From NCBI GenBank assembly GCA_965220935.1, contig OZ244857.1, forward strand, positions 3,534,001-3,598,000: 64,000 nt of DNA, in the 5' to 3' direction. Positions 10,201-19,961 of the stretch are shown here, piece after piece. The position numbers and the translations under genes are program-made. Under the pieces are notes generated by a model. It did not search any database. It was not told where the DNA came from and was given only the letters and a program-made list of their open reading frames with translations. The number at the start of each line of letters is the position of its first letter. Within the stretch, counting starts at the first letter, position 1. The stretch is from Bin80 sp965220935 (GTDB lineage Bacteria > Bacteroidota > Rhodothermia > Rhodothermales > Bin80).

Positions 10201-13200
10201 ATTGATACGCGGGGGAACACCGCTGATTGTAACCCCAGGTCGGGTTGCATCCCAGATAGCCGTAGCACTGGCTTCAGAAGAAGGGCCTGAATTAAGACCG
10301 TCGGTGACTGCGTTGACAGGGACGCGAACCACAAGATTCTCTGTCCCGGTTGGAGTTACAGTCAATGAGTAAGTATCTTCACTTCCTGTTAATCTCCCTT
10401 CTGCGCCACCTGTCACTGTCACGTCTTGTGAGGTAAACCCTGTCACATCCTCTCCAAATATAAAGGAGATCTCCAGAGATGCGGTAGAGTTAATCTTATT
10501 CGGTAAGCCTCCTATGGTGAGGGCTGGGGGATCTATATCCCATACCGCAGCGACGCTGGCGTCCGACGCTGGGCCTGTATGGGTGCCGTTGGTCACTGCA
10601 TCAGCTTGAACGGTGACAGTCACATCCTCAGAGCCTGTGGGAGTCACGGCGATTGTGTATAGGTACAGAACCTCACTACCTTGACTTAAACTGCCTATGG
10701 TTCCACCATTGACTGAGATATCATTTGATTCAAATCCAGAGATCGCTTCACTGAAAGTAAATGTTACATTGAACGGTGTCTTGGAATTAATCTTTGGCGG
10801 GACACCTTCAATCGTGACTGTTGGAGCATCGGCAACCCAGACAGCGGTGGCGGATTGTGCCTCAAAGGGGCCTGTATTCGCACCGTCTGTGGCAGCATTG
10901 GCTTGAACGCTTACTGTCACATTCGTTGATCCTGACGGTATAATGATCAGCGTGTAAACAGACGCGCTGGTGGCTGAAAAATTCCCTTTTTTTCCACCAG
11001 CCACACTCACATCGTCAGTATCAAATTCTGTCACAGATTCATTGAATGTAAACGTTACTGTGAACGGAGTATTGGAACTAATTCTTGGTGGCACATTGGT
11101 GATCTCAACGGTTGGCGCATCTACATCCCATGTTGCGGTTGCACTGATTGATAAAGCTGGACCAGTGTTCACATCATCGGTGGCCACATTCGCCATAACC
11201 ATTACAACGACATTGGATCCACTGGTGGGAGTGACGCTGAGTGAGTATTTGCTCCCTGCACCTGAAAACGTACCCTTTTTTGCACCACTGACACTTACAT
11301 CATCAATGTCAAATCCTGTTACCACTTCATTGAATGAAAAAGTTGCTGTAATCTCGGCCGTAGAGTTAATCTTGCGGGGCAGGTCTAAGATTTTAACCGA
11401 TGGCGGAGTTGTATCCCAAGTGGCCGTGGCCGATTGTTCTGAGACTGGTCCAGAATTCAATCCATCGGTGGCCGCACCAGCCCTGACCGACACAACAACA
11501 TCCGAATTTTCAGATGGCGTGATTTCCACAGAGTAAACGTTCCTGTTTTGCATGAACGTTGCTTTGGCACCTCCAGAAACACTTACATCCTGAGCATCAA
11601 ACCCTGTCACATCTTCACTGAAAGTGAACATCGCTGTAAACGGGCTTTTTGCGTTGATTTTTGTCGGGACGCCTGAAATCTCTACAGTTGGTATTGATGC
11701 GTCCCAAATAGCCGTTCTCGATTGTGATCGGATTGGCCCCGATCTAACTCCATCTGTAGCCGCGTTCGCGTCAACTTTCACCTCAACATCTGATCCACTC
11801 GTAGGCGTAACTATGAGTGTGTATATTTTTCCGCTTCCTGAAAAAGACCGCTTTGAACCACCAGTGACCGTCACATCCTCATTTTCAAAACCGGTGACAT
11901 TCTTACTAAATGTAAAGATTGCTGTCAGCGGCGTAGTGGAATTAATCTTTTCGGGGATGCCATTAATCCTTACCGTGGGCGGTTGATTAGGTGGCGTGAC
12001 CACAGAAACTTTAAACTCAGATGATCCAGTGAGTCCGTTGCTATCTGTGGCATGAAGAGTAAATGTTGTAGATGGTAGTTCGTAGGTAGCAGTCCCCTCA
12101 ATCGTCCTTGTATCTGCATCAAAGGATAATCCATCTGGAAGTGCGGGCGCTATAGCGTATGTGTATGATCCAGATCCACCTCGTGCGGCGGGGAGCACCC
12201 TTTCTCTGATCTCTATATTAGTTCTGAATTGAAAATTCCCAATAAACGACTCAAATCCAAGCGTGCCACCGGTGGGCGTGAACCAATAAATACTGCCGTT
12301 ACTGGCGAGCATGTAGACTTCCCCCTGATGATCAATACCGAAAGAGAAGGGAGATAGAGAGGTATTTTGCAGTAGATAAGATGTACCATTAGATTCTAAC
12401 CCCCAGAATCGCCCATCCACATAATCACCGAGGATATATAATCCAGTAAGATCAGGCGCCCCCGGACCGCGGTACACATACCCACCGGTTACCGACGCGG
12501 GGCCTTCCGAATGTAGGTATTGAAAAATGGGCAATGTCAGGCCAGTTTGATCACATCCAGTGCTTGGGCGGTAGCACTGAGATCCCTCCATAATCGGCCA
12601 CCCGTAATTATTTCCTTTTACGACAATATTGACCTCTTCAACTTTGTTCTGCCCGACATCTGCGGTATACATCGTTCCAGAATCAAAGCTGAACCGCCAT
12701 GGATTTCGTAGCCCATATACAAAAATTTCATCTCGACCATTCTCAGATCCAACGAATGGATTGTCAGTCGGAGATGTATAGGGTAGTGATGACACGTCAA
12801 TTCTGGAGATGGTTCCGAGTAAGGATTGTGTATTCTGGCCATGATTGAAGGTATCACCTATGCCTCCGCCATCCCCCAGTGCGATATAGAGGTAGCCATC
12901 GGGGCCAAATGCGATCTGCCCGCCATTGTGGTTTGCCGCTGGCTGATTCACCTGAAGGACAACGGTTTCGGAGTCGGGATCTCCTTTGGACGAATCATCT
13001 GACTTCACAGAAAACCGTGAAACAACGGTTCGCTGAGGGCCTGAAGCCGTATAGTAGACAAAAAAGTATCCGTTTGTCCTAAAACTCGGATGAAAGGCTA
13101 GCCCAAGCAACCCCTGTTCATTCCCTGATGAATTCACCCGGCCGGTGATACTTAGGAACTGTTGCCGTTGCTGAACATTGGGATCATTGGTAAACTGCCA

Positions 13201-13398
13201 GATGACACCTCTTTGCTCAACCACATAGAGGTTTTCACCAAAATGTTGCAGGTCCACTGGGCGGTTAAACGAGAGGTTGGTAAATGTCCGTTCCAGCTCA
13301 ACTTGCGGTTGGCTCTGTGCGGCGAGTGCTAACGTTGCAAAAAGAAGACTTAAGTTGAGTCGGAGGGTACTCCACAAATAGTTAGAACCTAGATTCAT
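7243..13398 (-). CDS. giant T9SS-secreted protein: PQQ sugar dehydrogenase-like head plus 12 Ig-like repeats
   Basis: This is an intact 2051-residue frame. Residues 1-29 form a signal peptide. Residues 30-375 look like a soluble glucose/sorbosone dehydrogenase beta-propeller (GLLGLAFHPSF, NHNGGQIAFGPDGYLYIALG). A putative Ig domain covers about 378-466. Twelve repeats of about 97 residues follow (about 470-1625, consensus PKINS...FTFSEDVTGF...DI.V.GG..G.FSGSG..YTL), then a Calx-beta domain (about 1628-1730), a DUF4397-like domain (about 1740-1945) and a T9SS type A sorting domain with GNYPNPFDENT (about 1960-2051). It is predicted to be exported by the Por system and anchored or released at the cell surface. 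Sugar oxidation is inferred from the head domain only. It is transcribed alone, ending at a hairpin. Confidence 0.85.
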   Translation of the reverse strand: MNLGSNYLWSTLRLNLSLLFATLALAAQSQPQVELERTFTNLSFNRPVDLQHFGENLYVVEQRGVIWQFTNDPNVQQRQQFLSITGRVNSSGNEQGLLGLAFHPSFRTNGYFFVYYTASGPQRTVVSRFSVKSDDSSKGDPDSETVVLQVNQPAANHNGGQIAFGPDGYLYIALGDGGGIGDTFNHGQNTQSLLGTISRIDVSSLPYTSPTDNPFVGSENGRDEIFVYGLRNPWRFSFDSGTMYTADVGQNKVEEVNIVVKGNNYGWPIMEGSQCYRPSTGCDQTGLTLPIFQYLHSEGPASVTGGYVYRGPGAPDLTGLYILGDYVDGRFWGLESNGTSYLLQNTSLSPFSFGIDHQGEVYMLASNGSIYWFTPTGGTLGFESFIGNFQFRTNIEIRERVLPAARGGSGSYTYAIAPALPDGLSFDADTRTIEGTATYELPSTTFTLHATDSNGLTGSSEFKVSVVTPPNQPPTVRINGIPEKINSTTPLTAIFTFSKNVTGFENEDVTVTGGSKRSFSGSGKIYTLIVTPTSGSDVEVKVDANAATDGVRSGPIRSQSRTAIWDASIPTVEISGVPTKINAKSPFTAMFTFSEDVTGFDAQDVSVSGGAKATFMQNRNVYSVEITPSENSDVVVSVRAGAATDGLNSGPVSEQSATATWDTTPPSVKILDLPRKINSTAEITATFSFNEVVTGFDIDDVSVSGAKKGTFSGAGSKYSLSVTPTSGSNVVVMVMANVATDDVNTGPALSISATATWDVDAPTVEITNVPPRISSNTPFTVTFTFNESVTEFDTDDVSVAGGKKGNFSATSASVYTLIIIPSGSTNVTVSVQANAATDGANTGPFEAQSATAVWVADAPTVTIEGVPPKINSKTPFNVTFTFSEAISGFESNDISVNGGTIGSLSQGSEVLYLYTIAVTPTGSEDVTVTVQADAVTNGTHTGPASDASVAAVWDIDPPALTIGGLPNKINSTASLEISFIFGEDVTGFTSQDVTVTGGAEGRLTGSEDTYSLTVTPTGTENLVVRVPVNAVTDGLNSGPSSEASATAIWDATRPGVTISGVPPRINTKEAFTAIFTFTEDVIEFESSDITVTAGNKGTLSGSGASYTMNIIPVGESDVIVSIKSNGATDGLNRGPASLISVTSEWDDVPPTLEILGLPPKIGTTSDLTAIFTFSEDVVEFRSNDINISGGSKGAFSGTGKSYSLSITPSDGSDVVVSVPANSASDGLNLGPVSRTRVTSAWDVTPPNLSISGIPSTINSKAAFVVTFTFSEDVNGFEAGDIAVTGGTKGKFSGSGNTYTLSITPNGSTNVVISVEANSVIDGLNNGPVSAVGGIAVWESGFPSVTITDTPPKINTTASFETTFIFSEDVTGFASEDIGVSGGTKGDFSGSGTTYTLEISPRGSSDVVITVTANSVTNGSNTGPAEDVRATSEWDVTDPTLIIEGIPEKINSRSLLTAVFKFSEVVTGFETADIVVQGGTATNPYGSGNTFMLEIEPVGSEDVVVTVAADGVTDGLNTGPSSTQSVTAMWDEIAPLLTISGVPNAINTTSPFTATFTFSEEITEFQATDINVTGGEQEAFSGSGQTYTLEIIPTGLMDVIITVDADAVSDGLNTGPASAVSAIATWMELIPSITVSDSKATEGQPMTFSVTVDAEVSGGFKVTPSYTDDTAVGGEDYTQNTEQLIFLGVANEVHAFAVNTIDDATIENDETFTVQLTISETTREFSSSDTGVGTIIDNDEKVYTSALFIQSIYKTGIDIYLNDVKILDDVSYQSANFVEQVEIGKTRIDVVDSDASSNAAPLYSDEILLIEDRVYQVILIGPNEDEISSLVFSEVPEDIIEDHLSIRALHGAWDLGEIVFHLLDPSNQQLVLEIGSTLGFLDVTPSVQVPKAQYNVSIFQNPDRSLVETYEMDWTASSYRDGVLILSGSTDDLNMFLVWSNGDLYVPRVVTSRDDDLPVHIATFSAGNYPNPFDENTNLWFILEETADVDVEVTDILGRRVFKDVVKMVEGGNPRVLEIATENWTPGVYFYRIVTSTNKSLMIHAGKMIRVR
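8515..11985 (-). repeat. 12 tandem Ig-like (Big_12/Big_13-type) coding repeats
   Basis: Twelve units of about 290 bp each encode one Ig-like domain beginning with P-x-hydrophobic-x-I-x-x-[VIL]-P-x-[KR]-I-[NS] and ending in ATWD or a variant. The units differ from each other at many positions, so the array is an old expansion and not a recent slippage product. The domains probably act as a long spacer holding the dehydrogenase-like head away from the cell surface. Confidence 0.8.
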
Positions 13399-13858
13399 GT
13401 TTTTGAAAACTTGATTCCTAAGGATGTCCTACCAAATTATAGGTCAATAAAAAGGGATATTGACCCAGTCTATTTCAGATGTCCAAGTTGGCCCATTCTA
13501 TGAGTGAACATGAACTTGGATATTAATTTGTGCTTTTTGCTATTAAATTTATATGACTCTGATTGAACTATCGTTTGTTTTAATGATCAGGTAATGATGA
13601 CTTGACTGATTAACAAGAATTCCCTACGAAAGAACATTTACTGATCAAGATTCTTTGAACTGAGATTATTGAATTTTGTTGTCTGTTGATAGTATTGCCC
13701 TGTCATGAATGACTACAACAAAGTTGGCGATACCCGCTTTTCGGAGGACTATCTATCCATTGATTCGTTTCAAGGTTGGTCTCTGGCGCTCAGAGTCATC
13801 GGAATTCTCAGATGTTCTAAAATCTAAAGTTTTGAAAGGCCGCCTTACTGAACTATGA
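13399..13858. other. intergenic stretch with a small open frame
   Basis: No gene is clearly supported. A 40-codon forward frame from ATG 13704 (MNDYNKVGDTRFSEDYLSID...) to 13826 has a plausible N-terminus but no recognisable domain. It could be the truncated start of a lost gene. The remainder should hold the promoter of the giant reverse-strand gene. Confidence 0.3.
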
Positions 13859-15123
13859 CTAATTCCATTTTTTACTGAACTTAATACCCCCAACTGCTTC
13901 TAGGTAGTTTTCAACTTTAGTGAACTGGTTGCTATTCCAGGGAAGTTCGCTCAGGTCATTTCTCATCAGGTTTTTATTTTCCTTTACCGCAATCACTTTT
14001 ATCCCCTGTTTCAGAGCCGCCAGAGTAGGAAGGCCTAAACAGCCATCGGGGATGACTAAGCAGGAGATGTTTTTTGCCGAAATAATATCATCGTAATGAA
14101 GCAGATCGTAATCAGTAATGATCTTGGGGCTTTTATGAAGCCCTTTTAAGACACAGTGAAAAAGGGTTGTAGAAACAGCTTCCGCCGACATTCTGGCTTC
14201 AACAACTCCTGGATCTTTCTGAGCAATCTGTGGAGATTCAAGCATTGGGGAATGAGCCGAGGGAATATTTAGCTTGTAAGAAACAGCATGGGTAAGCATG
14301 GCTTCTACCCCACCCCAAGGATTCACCATTTCGACTCTGCGTCGGAAGTATTCCATATGAAACTCACTAGGAACGTCTATTGTCGTAGAGATAGTAACGG
14401 ATCATATGCCCCTTCGTGTTTTTTCAAGACGGAGAATAAGTGATCAACCCCCTCAATCGTACCAACCGCTCTCTCGGAAGTAGAGTAGCTGGATTTCATG
14501 GTCATTGAGGGATCTAATCTCACCACATCAGAACACTCAATACCCAGAACTGCTCGGGCGGCATTAACAGAATTGACAGCTGCATTTTCAAAAAACTCAT
14601 GCTTAGTTTTGTCAATAATGGCAAGAATTCTATTTGATCTCACGGGTTGTAGACCGACGGTTCCCATCATCAAGCGACAGATTGTGCTCCCTTCAACATA
14701 CAGACTATTATCTGGCATTTCATTGAGATCGGAAGCATTAAAAACATTTGGATGCGTAATCAGGTGATCACAACTAGATGATAGAAGTCTTGCAACCGGT
14801 GTGGCGTCGCCGGCGTGCCCCCCGATATCACATCCAATTCCAGTAGGAACCAAGAAAACCACATTGAAATCTTTTGTGTTTTCAAACATGCGCTTTCTGA
14901 AATCAAATACTAACTTCGCCTCCTTTAGGCCACTTGCATCTTCTGTCTGCAACGCACCGATTTCGCAGTTATAGTTTGATCCTGAGCTATCAGTTACCGA
15001 AATTCTGATTGGTAGCAGACCTTGTTGACTCAAATGAGAAGATGTTTGCTTTTCAAAATATGTTAGCAAATCTCTGTTGTCCTGAATTTTAGGAAAGGAT
15101 AGTTCCTTTTCTATAAATCGCAT
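13859..15123 (-). pseudogene. DUF3326 family protein, split by one frameshift
   Basis: Two reverse-strand frames (14377-15123 and 13859-14356) together make one complete DUF3326 protein of about 420 residues. The first half has VPTGIGCDIGGHAGDATPVARLL, ITHPNVFNASDLNEMPDNSLYVEGS and LQPVRSNR. The second half has EYFRRRVEMVNPWGGVEAMLTH, the SAHSPM block, CVLKGLHKSPK and VENYLEAVGG. In the gap the second frame reads back cleanly through STTIDVPSEFHMEYF to about 14403, so a single base is missing there. The start is ATG 15123, with GGAGG upstream inside the end of a decarboxylase gene. The biochemical function is unknown. The lesion could be real or a sequencing error. Confidence 0.8.
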
Positions 15124-15126
15124 CAA

Positions 15127-15315
15127 TTATCCTCCGTAATAGTGCATATAGTGTTCAAGTGTGAAACTTTTAATTTTTTGCATTCCGGCATCATCGTCAA
15201 AACAATAGACATCAGGAAGATTAATCCCATTAAACATATGTGCCTTAACCAGAGAGTAGCTTCCTACTTTCTCAAAAATGACTAATGAACCCACTTGTAG
15301 TCCTCTTCAAAACAA
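15127..15315 (-). pseudogene. C-terminal end of a type III PLP-dependent decarboxylase, cut by an IS
   Basis: The reverse strand translates as LQVGSLVIFEKVGSYSLVKA, then HMFNGINLPDVYCFDDD, ending at a stop at 15127-15129. This is the terminal region of the ornithine/diaminopimelate/arginine decarboxylase-2 family (GD.hhhe..GAY......FNG...P). All upstream sequence has been replaced by the ISL3 element that starts at 15316. The stop lies 3 bp before the DUF3326 start, so the two genes formed one translationally linked operon. Confidence 0.7.
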
Positions 15316-16568
15316 GGGCCTCCCATTTTAAGAGTGGGTTGGCCGATTTTTGGTGCCTTCTGGATACAAATCAAGTCCACCAAGATAGAAGTAAATTGCA
15401 TTCTTTAATCGTTCAGGATTTCTGAATCCACGCGCACGGATTTTGATCATTTTGATGCGGCTATTGATGCTTTCAGCCGGCCCATTACTCACATCTAGAA
15501 CCACCGCATTGATCATGCCCCAAAGATGACTTCTAATGGTTTTAGCCACCTTTTTCATCGGCTCCAGACGACTGCGTGAGCGCCATCCTAACTTCCACGC
15601 TTTGAGCGCCCAAGTGCGATGTTTATACTTCCACAGCGTCTGGAACACTTCTTTCATCGCCCAAGCGCGTGCTGTTTTCAGTGCACTGTTTTTCAAGAGA
15701 CTAAACCGCTTCTTTTGCTTGGCCGACATGCTGGCCCGATTCTTAAGCCAATCATACTTTGTTTCTACCAGATCCAGAATCCCCAGTTTCTTTAACGCAC
15801 GATTCTCCTCTCTGCGAACCTCATCCACCCCAGTTCCAACATATTTAGAGATATGAAAATGGTCAAATGCAATCGGCATCGGGTATACGCATCCTTGTTG
15901 CAGTGATGTAGGCAGGCCACATATCCATACTCACACTTTCAATCCCTGCAATTTGCTCAGGTGAACAACTGTCGTAGTCAAACTCTCTATTGTTGGTGAC
16001 ACATGTAACACCGTGCCGATCCGATACAATCGACACATAGTTGTGCCCCTTCTTGGATGCTGTCTCATCTACGCAAATATGAGGCACGATCTTCTCTGGC
16101 TTGCGCTCCAATCCACGATCCATAATATGAGCGATCATCGTCCAACTCACCCCTAAGCGTTTCGCGATTACTGAAATGCTGGTTGCAATCCATCACACAG
16201 CCTCAAACCTGGACATGAATTGCACACGAGCATCGGCCCAAGGAACCGAAATCGTACTCACACCATGCTGTGGACACTGCACACGGGGCACCTTCGCTAC
16301 GACCTCCGTACGATAATCACAGATATTGGTATGGCGCCAGCGTCGCTCTCGGTGATCATACCCCGGACACGCCTTCCCACACTCCGGACACCTTAGCTCC
16401 GCATCCCCCGAAAGCGTTACATGGATCTTTGCCGCATAACGACTCGTCTCCTGCTCAATCTCGGACACGGTGACGCAATACCAATCAAATGATTCACATC
16501 CGTTATTTTTAAAGCCATCTTTTTTGGGATAAGTTGAAGGATAGATAAACAGATCTAAACTGGTGTAG
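15316..16568 (-). mobile_element. ISL3-family element, subfamily A, right end missing
   Basis: The left end GGGCCTCCCATTTTAAGAGT is identical in type to the intact element at 24377-25776. Homology to that element continues to about 16560, just upstream of the transposase start, and then stops where an IS110 element begins at about 16569. The original right inverted repeat and the second target repeat are therefore absent. The insertion removed the body of a PLP decarboxylase gene. Confidence 0.8.
15328..16518 (-). pseudogene. ISL3-family transposase, frameshifted
   Basis: This is the sister of the intact transposase at 24508-25764, starting at ATG 16518. It is broken into frames 16193-16468 (zinc ribbon CPECGKACPGYDHRERRW), 15863-16150 (CVDETASKKGHNY, MDMWPAYITATRM) and 15328-15879 (FDHFHISKYVGTG, NGPAESINSRIKMIK). 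Small deletions near 16470, 16190, 16000 and 15880 destroy the frame. All three catalytic carboxylates can still be seen in separate frames. Confidence 0.85.
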
Positions 16569-17941
16569 AAAGGAAGGCTCCCTTTCGGGGGTTGGTATGC
16601 ATTAGTTTCTGGTTACATTTTGTTATAAATTTAGACAACTCGTCATGGAGAAAGAGTCTTATAGCAATGGCGACGGTATATCAATCTGGTGTCCGTATGC
16701 TAGGCAAAAGCCATAATGCTCAATACGTTGGAGCTGCCAAGATCTTGAAACTCGGGCTCGCGATCATCGCTACCGAAAAGAATGGACTTGGGCTCTCCAT
16801 CGTTGCTTCGGACTCTTTCTCCATGACGATTGGTCGTATAGGTTGTTTATGCTGGTTCAACAGGAAGTTGCAACGCCTCCCAGAGAAAGCCAACCAGTTC
16901 ACGATCCACCGCGACTTTCGGAGGTTTGCGTTGTAACGTTTGTATAAGCGTGTTTGTGCTTTCTGGGTAATGGCGATGACTTTAGCACTGCAGTGTTTTT
17001 GCCGCTCTTGAAGTGCAACACTGATCGCGTAGATGTATTTCCATGCTGCGCTCACCAAGACCTTTCGTGCGTGTGTGTTTCCAATTTGGTGATTGAACCC
17101 GTGCGGATGGTGTTTCCTGAGGAGATGGAACTAATCCAAGATACGCCATCAGTGCCGTCCAAACCGCCGAAAGCCTCCAATCTCACAAACCAACTGCATG
17201 GCCGAGATCAGTCCAATGCCCCGGAAGCCTTGCAGAATCTGAACTGCTTGCTGAAACTTTTCGGACTCGGATGCTGTTTTGACTTGCTGTTCAATTTCTT
17301 GGATGCGTCCCTAATGATCATCAATATCATTCAGGTGTCCGCAAGCTCAACGCTCTAACTCAATTTGATTGATCCAAGTCTTAAACTTTTTTGTCCAGTA
17401 GCTTCCAGTTGTATAACAATGCCCGTGTGCATGCAAAAAATGAATCACGCGCATTTTAGATTGGTGAAGACTTTTTATCAGTGCCTCACGACTGCGTAAA
17501 AGTCCTCGCACGGCTCGGATCTGGACGAAACATTCAGTCAAAAGCCCAGATCCAAAATACTTGGACAAATTTCTGGCATCGCGCTGATCGGTTTTGATTC
17601 GATCGCCTGAGCGCTTGGGAATCGAGCAATAATGGCGCAATCCACGCCGTGTTCGGTCAATGTGTCATAGAGCACAGTACCCGAAAAGGATGCCTCATAA
17701 CAACAGCGGAAAGGCCCATACTTTGAACGCGTAGATTCCACAAACCGAGCGAGACGCTTCGGCTTGTGTGCACCTGCTCATCACAGTAACGCTTCTCAGT
17801 CGCATCGTAAACACACGCCGAGATTGTGTCACGATGAACGTCTAATCCAACGTAGTAGCGAACAGGTGCAGATGTAGATGACATCATAAAATGAAAGTTT
17901 GGTTACCTCAAAAAATAACACTTCTGAGGGAACCTTCCTTT
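16569..17941 (-). mobile_element. IS110-family element with inverted end repeats
   Basis: The ends carry AAAGGAAGGCTCCCTT (16569-16584) and, inverted, AAAGGAAGGTTCCCTC (17926-17941), 14 of 16 matching. Inside lies a broken IS110 transposase on the reverse strand. The element abuts the truncated ISL3 copy on the left and a truncated AAA ATPase gene on the right, so it may mark a deletion junction between them. Confidence 0.7.
16720..17887 (-). pseudogene. IS110-family transposase, frameshifted
   Basis: The N-terminus (ATG 17887 or 17884) has YYVGLDVHRDTISACVYD, the RuvC-like DEDD motif of IS110 transposases. The next pieces carry GPFRCCYEAS, then KTDQRDARNLSKY, and a C-terminal piece at 16720-17058 has QKAQTRLYKRY. 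Frames change at least three times between about 17640 and 17060, so no full-length product is possible. Confidence 0.75.
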
Positions 17942-17944
17942 CTA

Positions 17945-18205
17945 TTATATCTTTATGTCTATCTCAATAGATCCTTCCTTTTTACCTCGTCTTACGTAAT
18001 CTCCATGTAATTCCAACAAAAGCCCTGAAGTGCTTTCTTGATCACATAGCCCCAAAGTCAAACTTTGAAGAATTGTTGTCTTTCCAACTCCGTTATCTCC
18101 AACGAGCAAAGACCAGTTTTTAATACGACCTTCGTCATCCTCAAACGATATCTCAATATCTTTGAAACATTTAATGTTCTCAAGTTTCAGTTTTGAAAGT
18201 TTCAT
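17945..18205 (-). pseudogene. N-terminal fragment of an AAA/SMC-like ATPase, cut next to an IS110 element
   Basis: The 86-codon frame begins MKLSKLKLENIKCFKDIEI and has a perfect Walker A, GDNGVGKTTIL, near residue 40. This is the start of an ABC-ATPase/RecF-SMC-like protein (AAA_15/AAA_23 type) that is normally 400-700 residues long. It stops 4 bp before the end of the IS110 element, and no Walker B or signature region follows. Such ATPases are often part of defence modules such as overcoming-lysogenization-defect-type (OLD) or retron-linked systems, but nothing here identifies which. Confidence 0.7.
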
Positions 18206-18677
18206 TTTCAGGTAAAATCACTGGATTTTTTCACCTATGAGAAATGGGTATGCTTTGAAATCAGTCAATAAAATACATAACATATATGGATAAAGTAGAA
18301 TCAATTTTATAGGATTCCCATTAACTGTTTGTGTTTAGATCTAAGATTTCGTCATTTAATGGTTGCATCAGATTCATTTTCATAATCAAATCGAGAGAGC
18401 AGTGGAATGAGTTTGCAGTAACCATTCTGCCTAGCATGAAGTAAAAACCTCTCAGGGCTACTTATCAATCTCCTTGACGTAATTGAATGGTTCCCACATC
18501 CTTTTACATTTATCATCATCTGTAACCTTCATTAACTTTGTCTCAGTAAGCGGCCAAGCAGACATCTATGGAAATTAGTTCCATTGAAGGTTTCCAATCG
18601 GGGTTGCTTCAATCTTAGGTAAACTTCGCTTATCATTGTTTCAAATCTCGTTGAAACTTTTGGATTGAAGTTCTGAC
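18206..18677. other. non-coding stretch upstream of the ATPase fragment
   Basis: No convincing gene is visible. It contains the probable promoter of the truncated ATPase and an inverted repeat GTTTCAAatctcGTTGAAAC near 18638-18657 that resembles one at about 4770. The right side ends at the IS630 target TA. Confidence 0.35.
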
Positions 18678-18679
18678 TA

Positions 18680-19959
18680 GTGTCATGTCACGCATCAGAT
18701 GTCGGATATAATCTTTTCAATTTGATCCGTGCATCGTCTGTGGTGACCTGCCAGTCTACTTTCCCTTTTATATGATCTCTGGCCCTCTGCCATGCGCCGA
18801 CTTCGTTACGTAGCGTGTCAATGGAGTCAATGCGGCGATTAAGACATTGCCGTATCATCACATTGATTTCGACTTCGGCGACATTGAGCCAACGGCCATG
18901 TTTGGGAGTGTAAACGAATTCAAATTGATCCCATAGTGCCTTCGCCTCAGCGGGCTCAAAGGTATTGTAGAGTGCGCCAGACCGGTGCGTGTTGAGATTA
19001 TCCATCACCAATAAGATTTGGGTAGCATCAGAGAAGTGTGTGGCGATATCTCGCACAAAGTGAGCCCCATCCCGTTTTGGTCCTACGTTCGGTCACTTTA
19101 GTTAGACGCCAACCGACCAATGGTTCTGTGGCCATGAACAAGGCGGCTGTACTCATAGTCATACTGGGCTGGTCGTCCCGGTGCTGCTGGAATGGCCGTG
19201 CGAGTTTCGCCGATCAATTGACGTGGTGTCTCGTCCATGCATACCACTGGATATTTTGGATTGTAGGGACACCGATAAAGGTCAAGCCCATGCTCCATTG
19301 CCGCTACGAAGTCGGCATTGCTTTGCGGCAGAATTACCCAACCAATACGTCGCCATGGCTTAAGATCGGTTTTTTTTTAGAACGCGCCGTATCGTCTCAT
19401 GAGAGACGCTTTCAATATAACCCAGTTCAACCGCTCGGTCTGCTAATAGACGAAGCGACCATTGTGCATGTCCCTCGGGAGGTTCGCTACAACTGAGTGC
19501 GACCAGATGGGCTTCAAATTCGCCGTCCGCCTTGCGAAGGTATTTCGCACGACGACCCTGCTGCTCTCCAAGGGCAGCCCCCAGCCCATTCTCCACATAA
19601 CACACCTTTACGCTCAATCCAATGTCCATACCGGCGGATCTCCAAGGGCAGCCCCCAGGCCATTCTCCACAAACCGCTTCTTAATCCGATCAACTCTGCG
19701 CATGCTGATGCCCAATACGCCAGCAATCTCTGCGCCAGTTTTATACCCCTCGTTGAACTTGCCCTGATCGCAATTGAGCAAAACCAACGCGTTGATCACC
19801 TTCTGTGAACGATGCCATCCCTTTTTGGTGATCGCCTCTAACTCCGCACGATCATCGGCCTCCAATTGTATAATGTAACGTTTCATGTCAGTATACAGAT
19901 AGTCTTGGTTAGACATGAAACATACAAAATAATTACGACATATCAATATGACATGACAC
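18680..19959 (-). mobile_element. IS630/Tc1-mariner-family element with TA target duplication
   Basis: The terminal repeats are GTGTCATGTCA (left) and TGACATGACAC (right), each preceded or followed by TA (18678-18679 and 19960-19961) within a mirrored CTAG. TA duplication is the hallmark of IS630 elements. The 1.28-kb interior contains a decayed transposase. Confidence 0.8.
18688..19886 (-). pseudogene. IS630-family transposase, frameshifted and with an internal duplication
   Basis: The start is at ATG 19886 (MKRYIIQLEADDRAELEAI). The HTH region (TGAEIAGVLGISMRRVDRIK) is followed by a duplicated block: the coding segment VENGLGAALG occurs twice, near 19655 and 19580, so about 85-90 bp are repeated. 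Later pieces carry the catalytic region MDETPRQLIGETRTAIP and, at 18688-19056, LVMDNLNTHRSG with YTPKHGRWLNVAEVEI, the second Asp and the Glu of the DDE domain. Frameshifts near 19600, 19340 and 19080 inactivate it. Confidence 0.8.
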
Positions 19960-19961
19960 TA

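Noticed and set aside
8515..11985. Ig-repeat region considered as a DNA-level tandem repeat or recombination hotspot
   Set aside because: Units are diverged at the nucleotide level, so it is a protein-domain array and not a DNA satellite.
8353..11986. Series of forward open frames opposite the giant secreted protein
   Set aside because: They mirror the reverse-strand Ig repeats in period and composition and have no motif or start context; they are antisense shadows.
19038..19496. 152-codon forward frame inside the IS630 element
   Set aside because: It lies opposite clear transposase motifs and has no recognisable domain.
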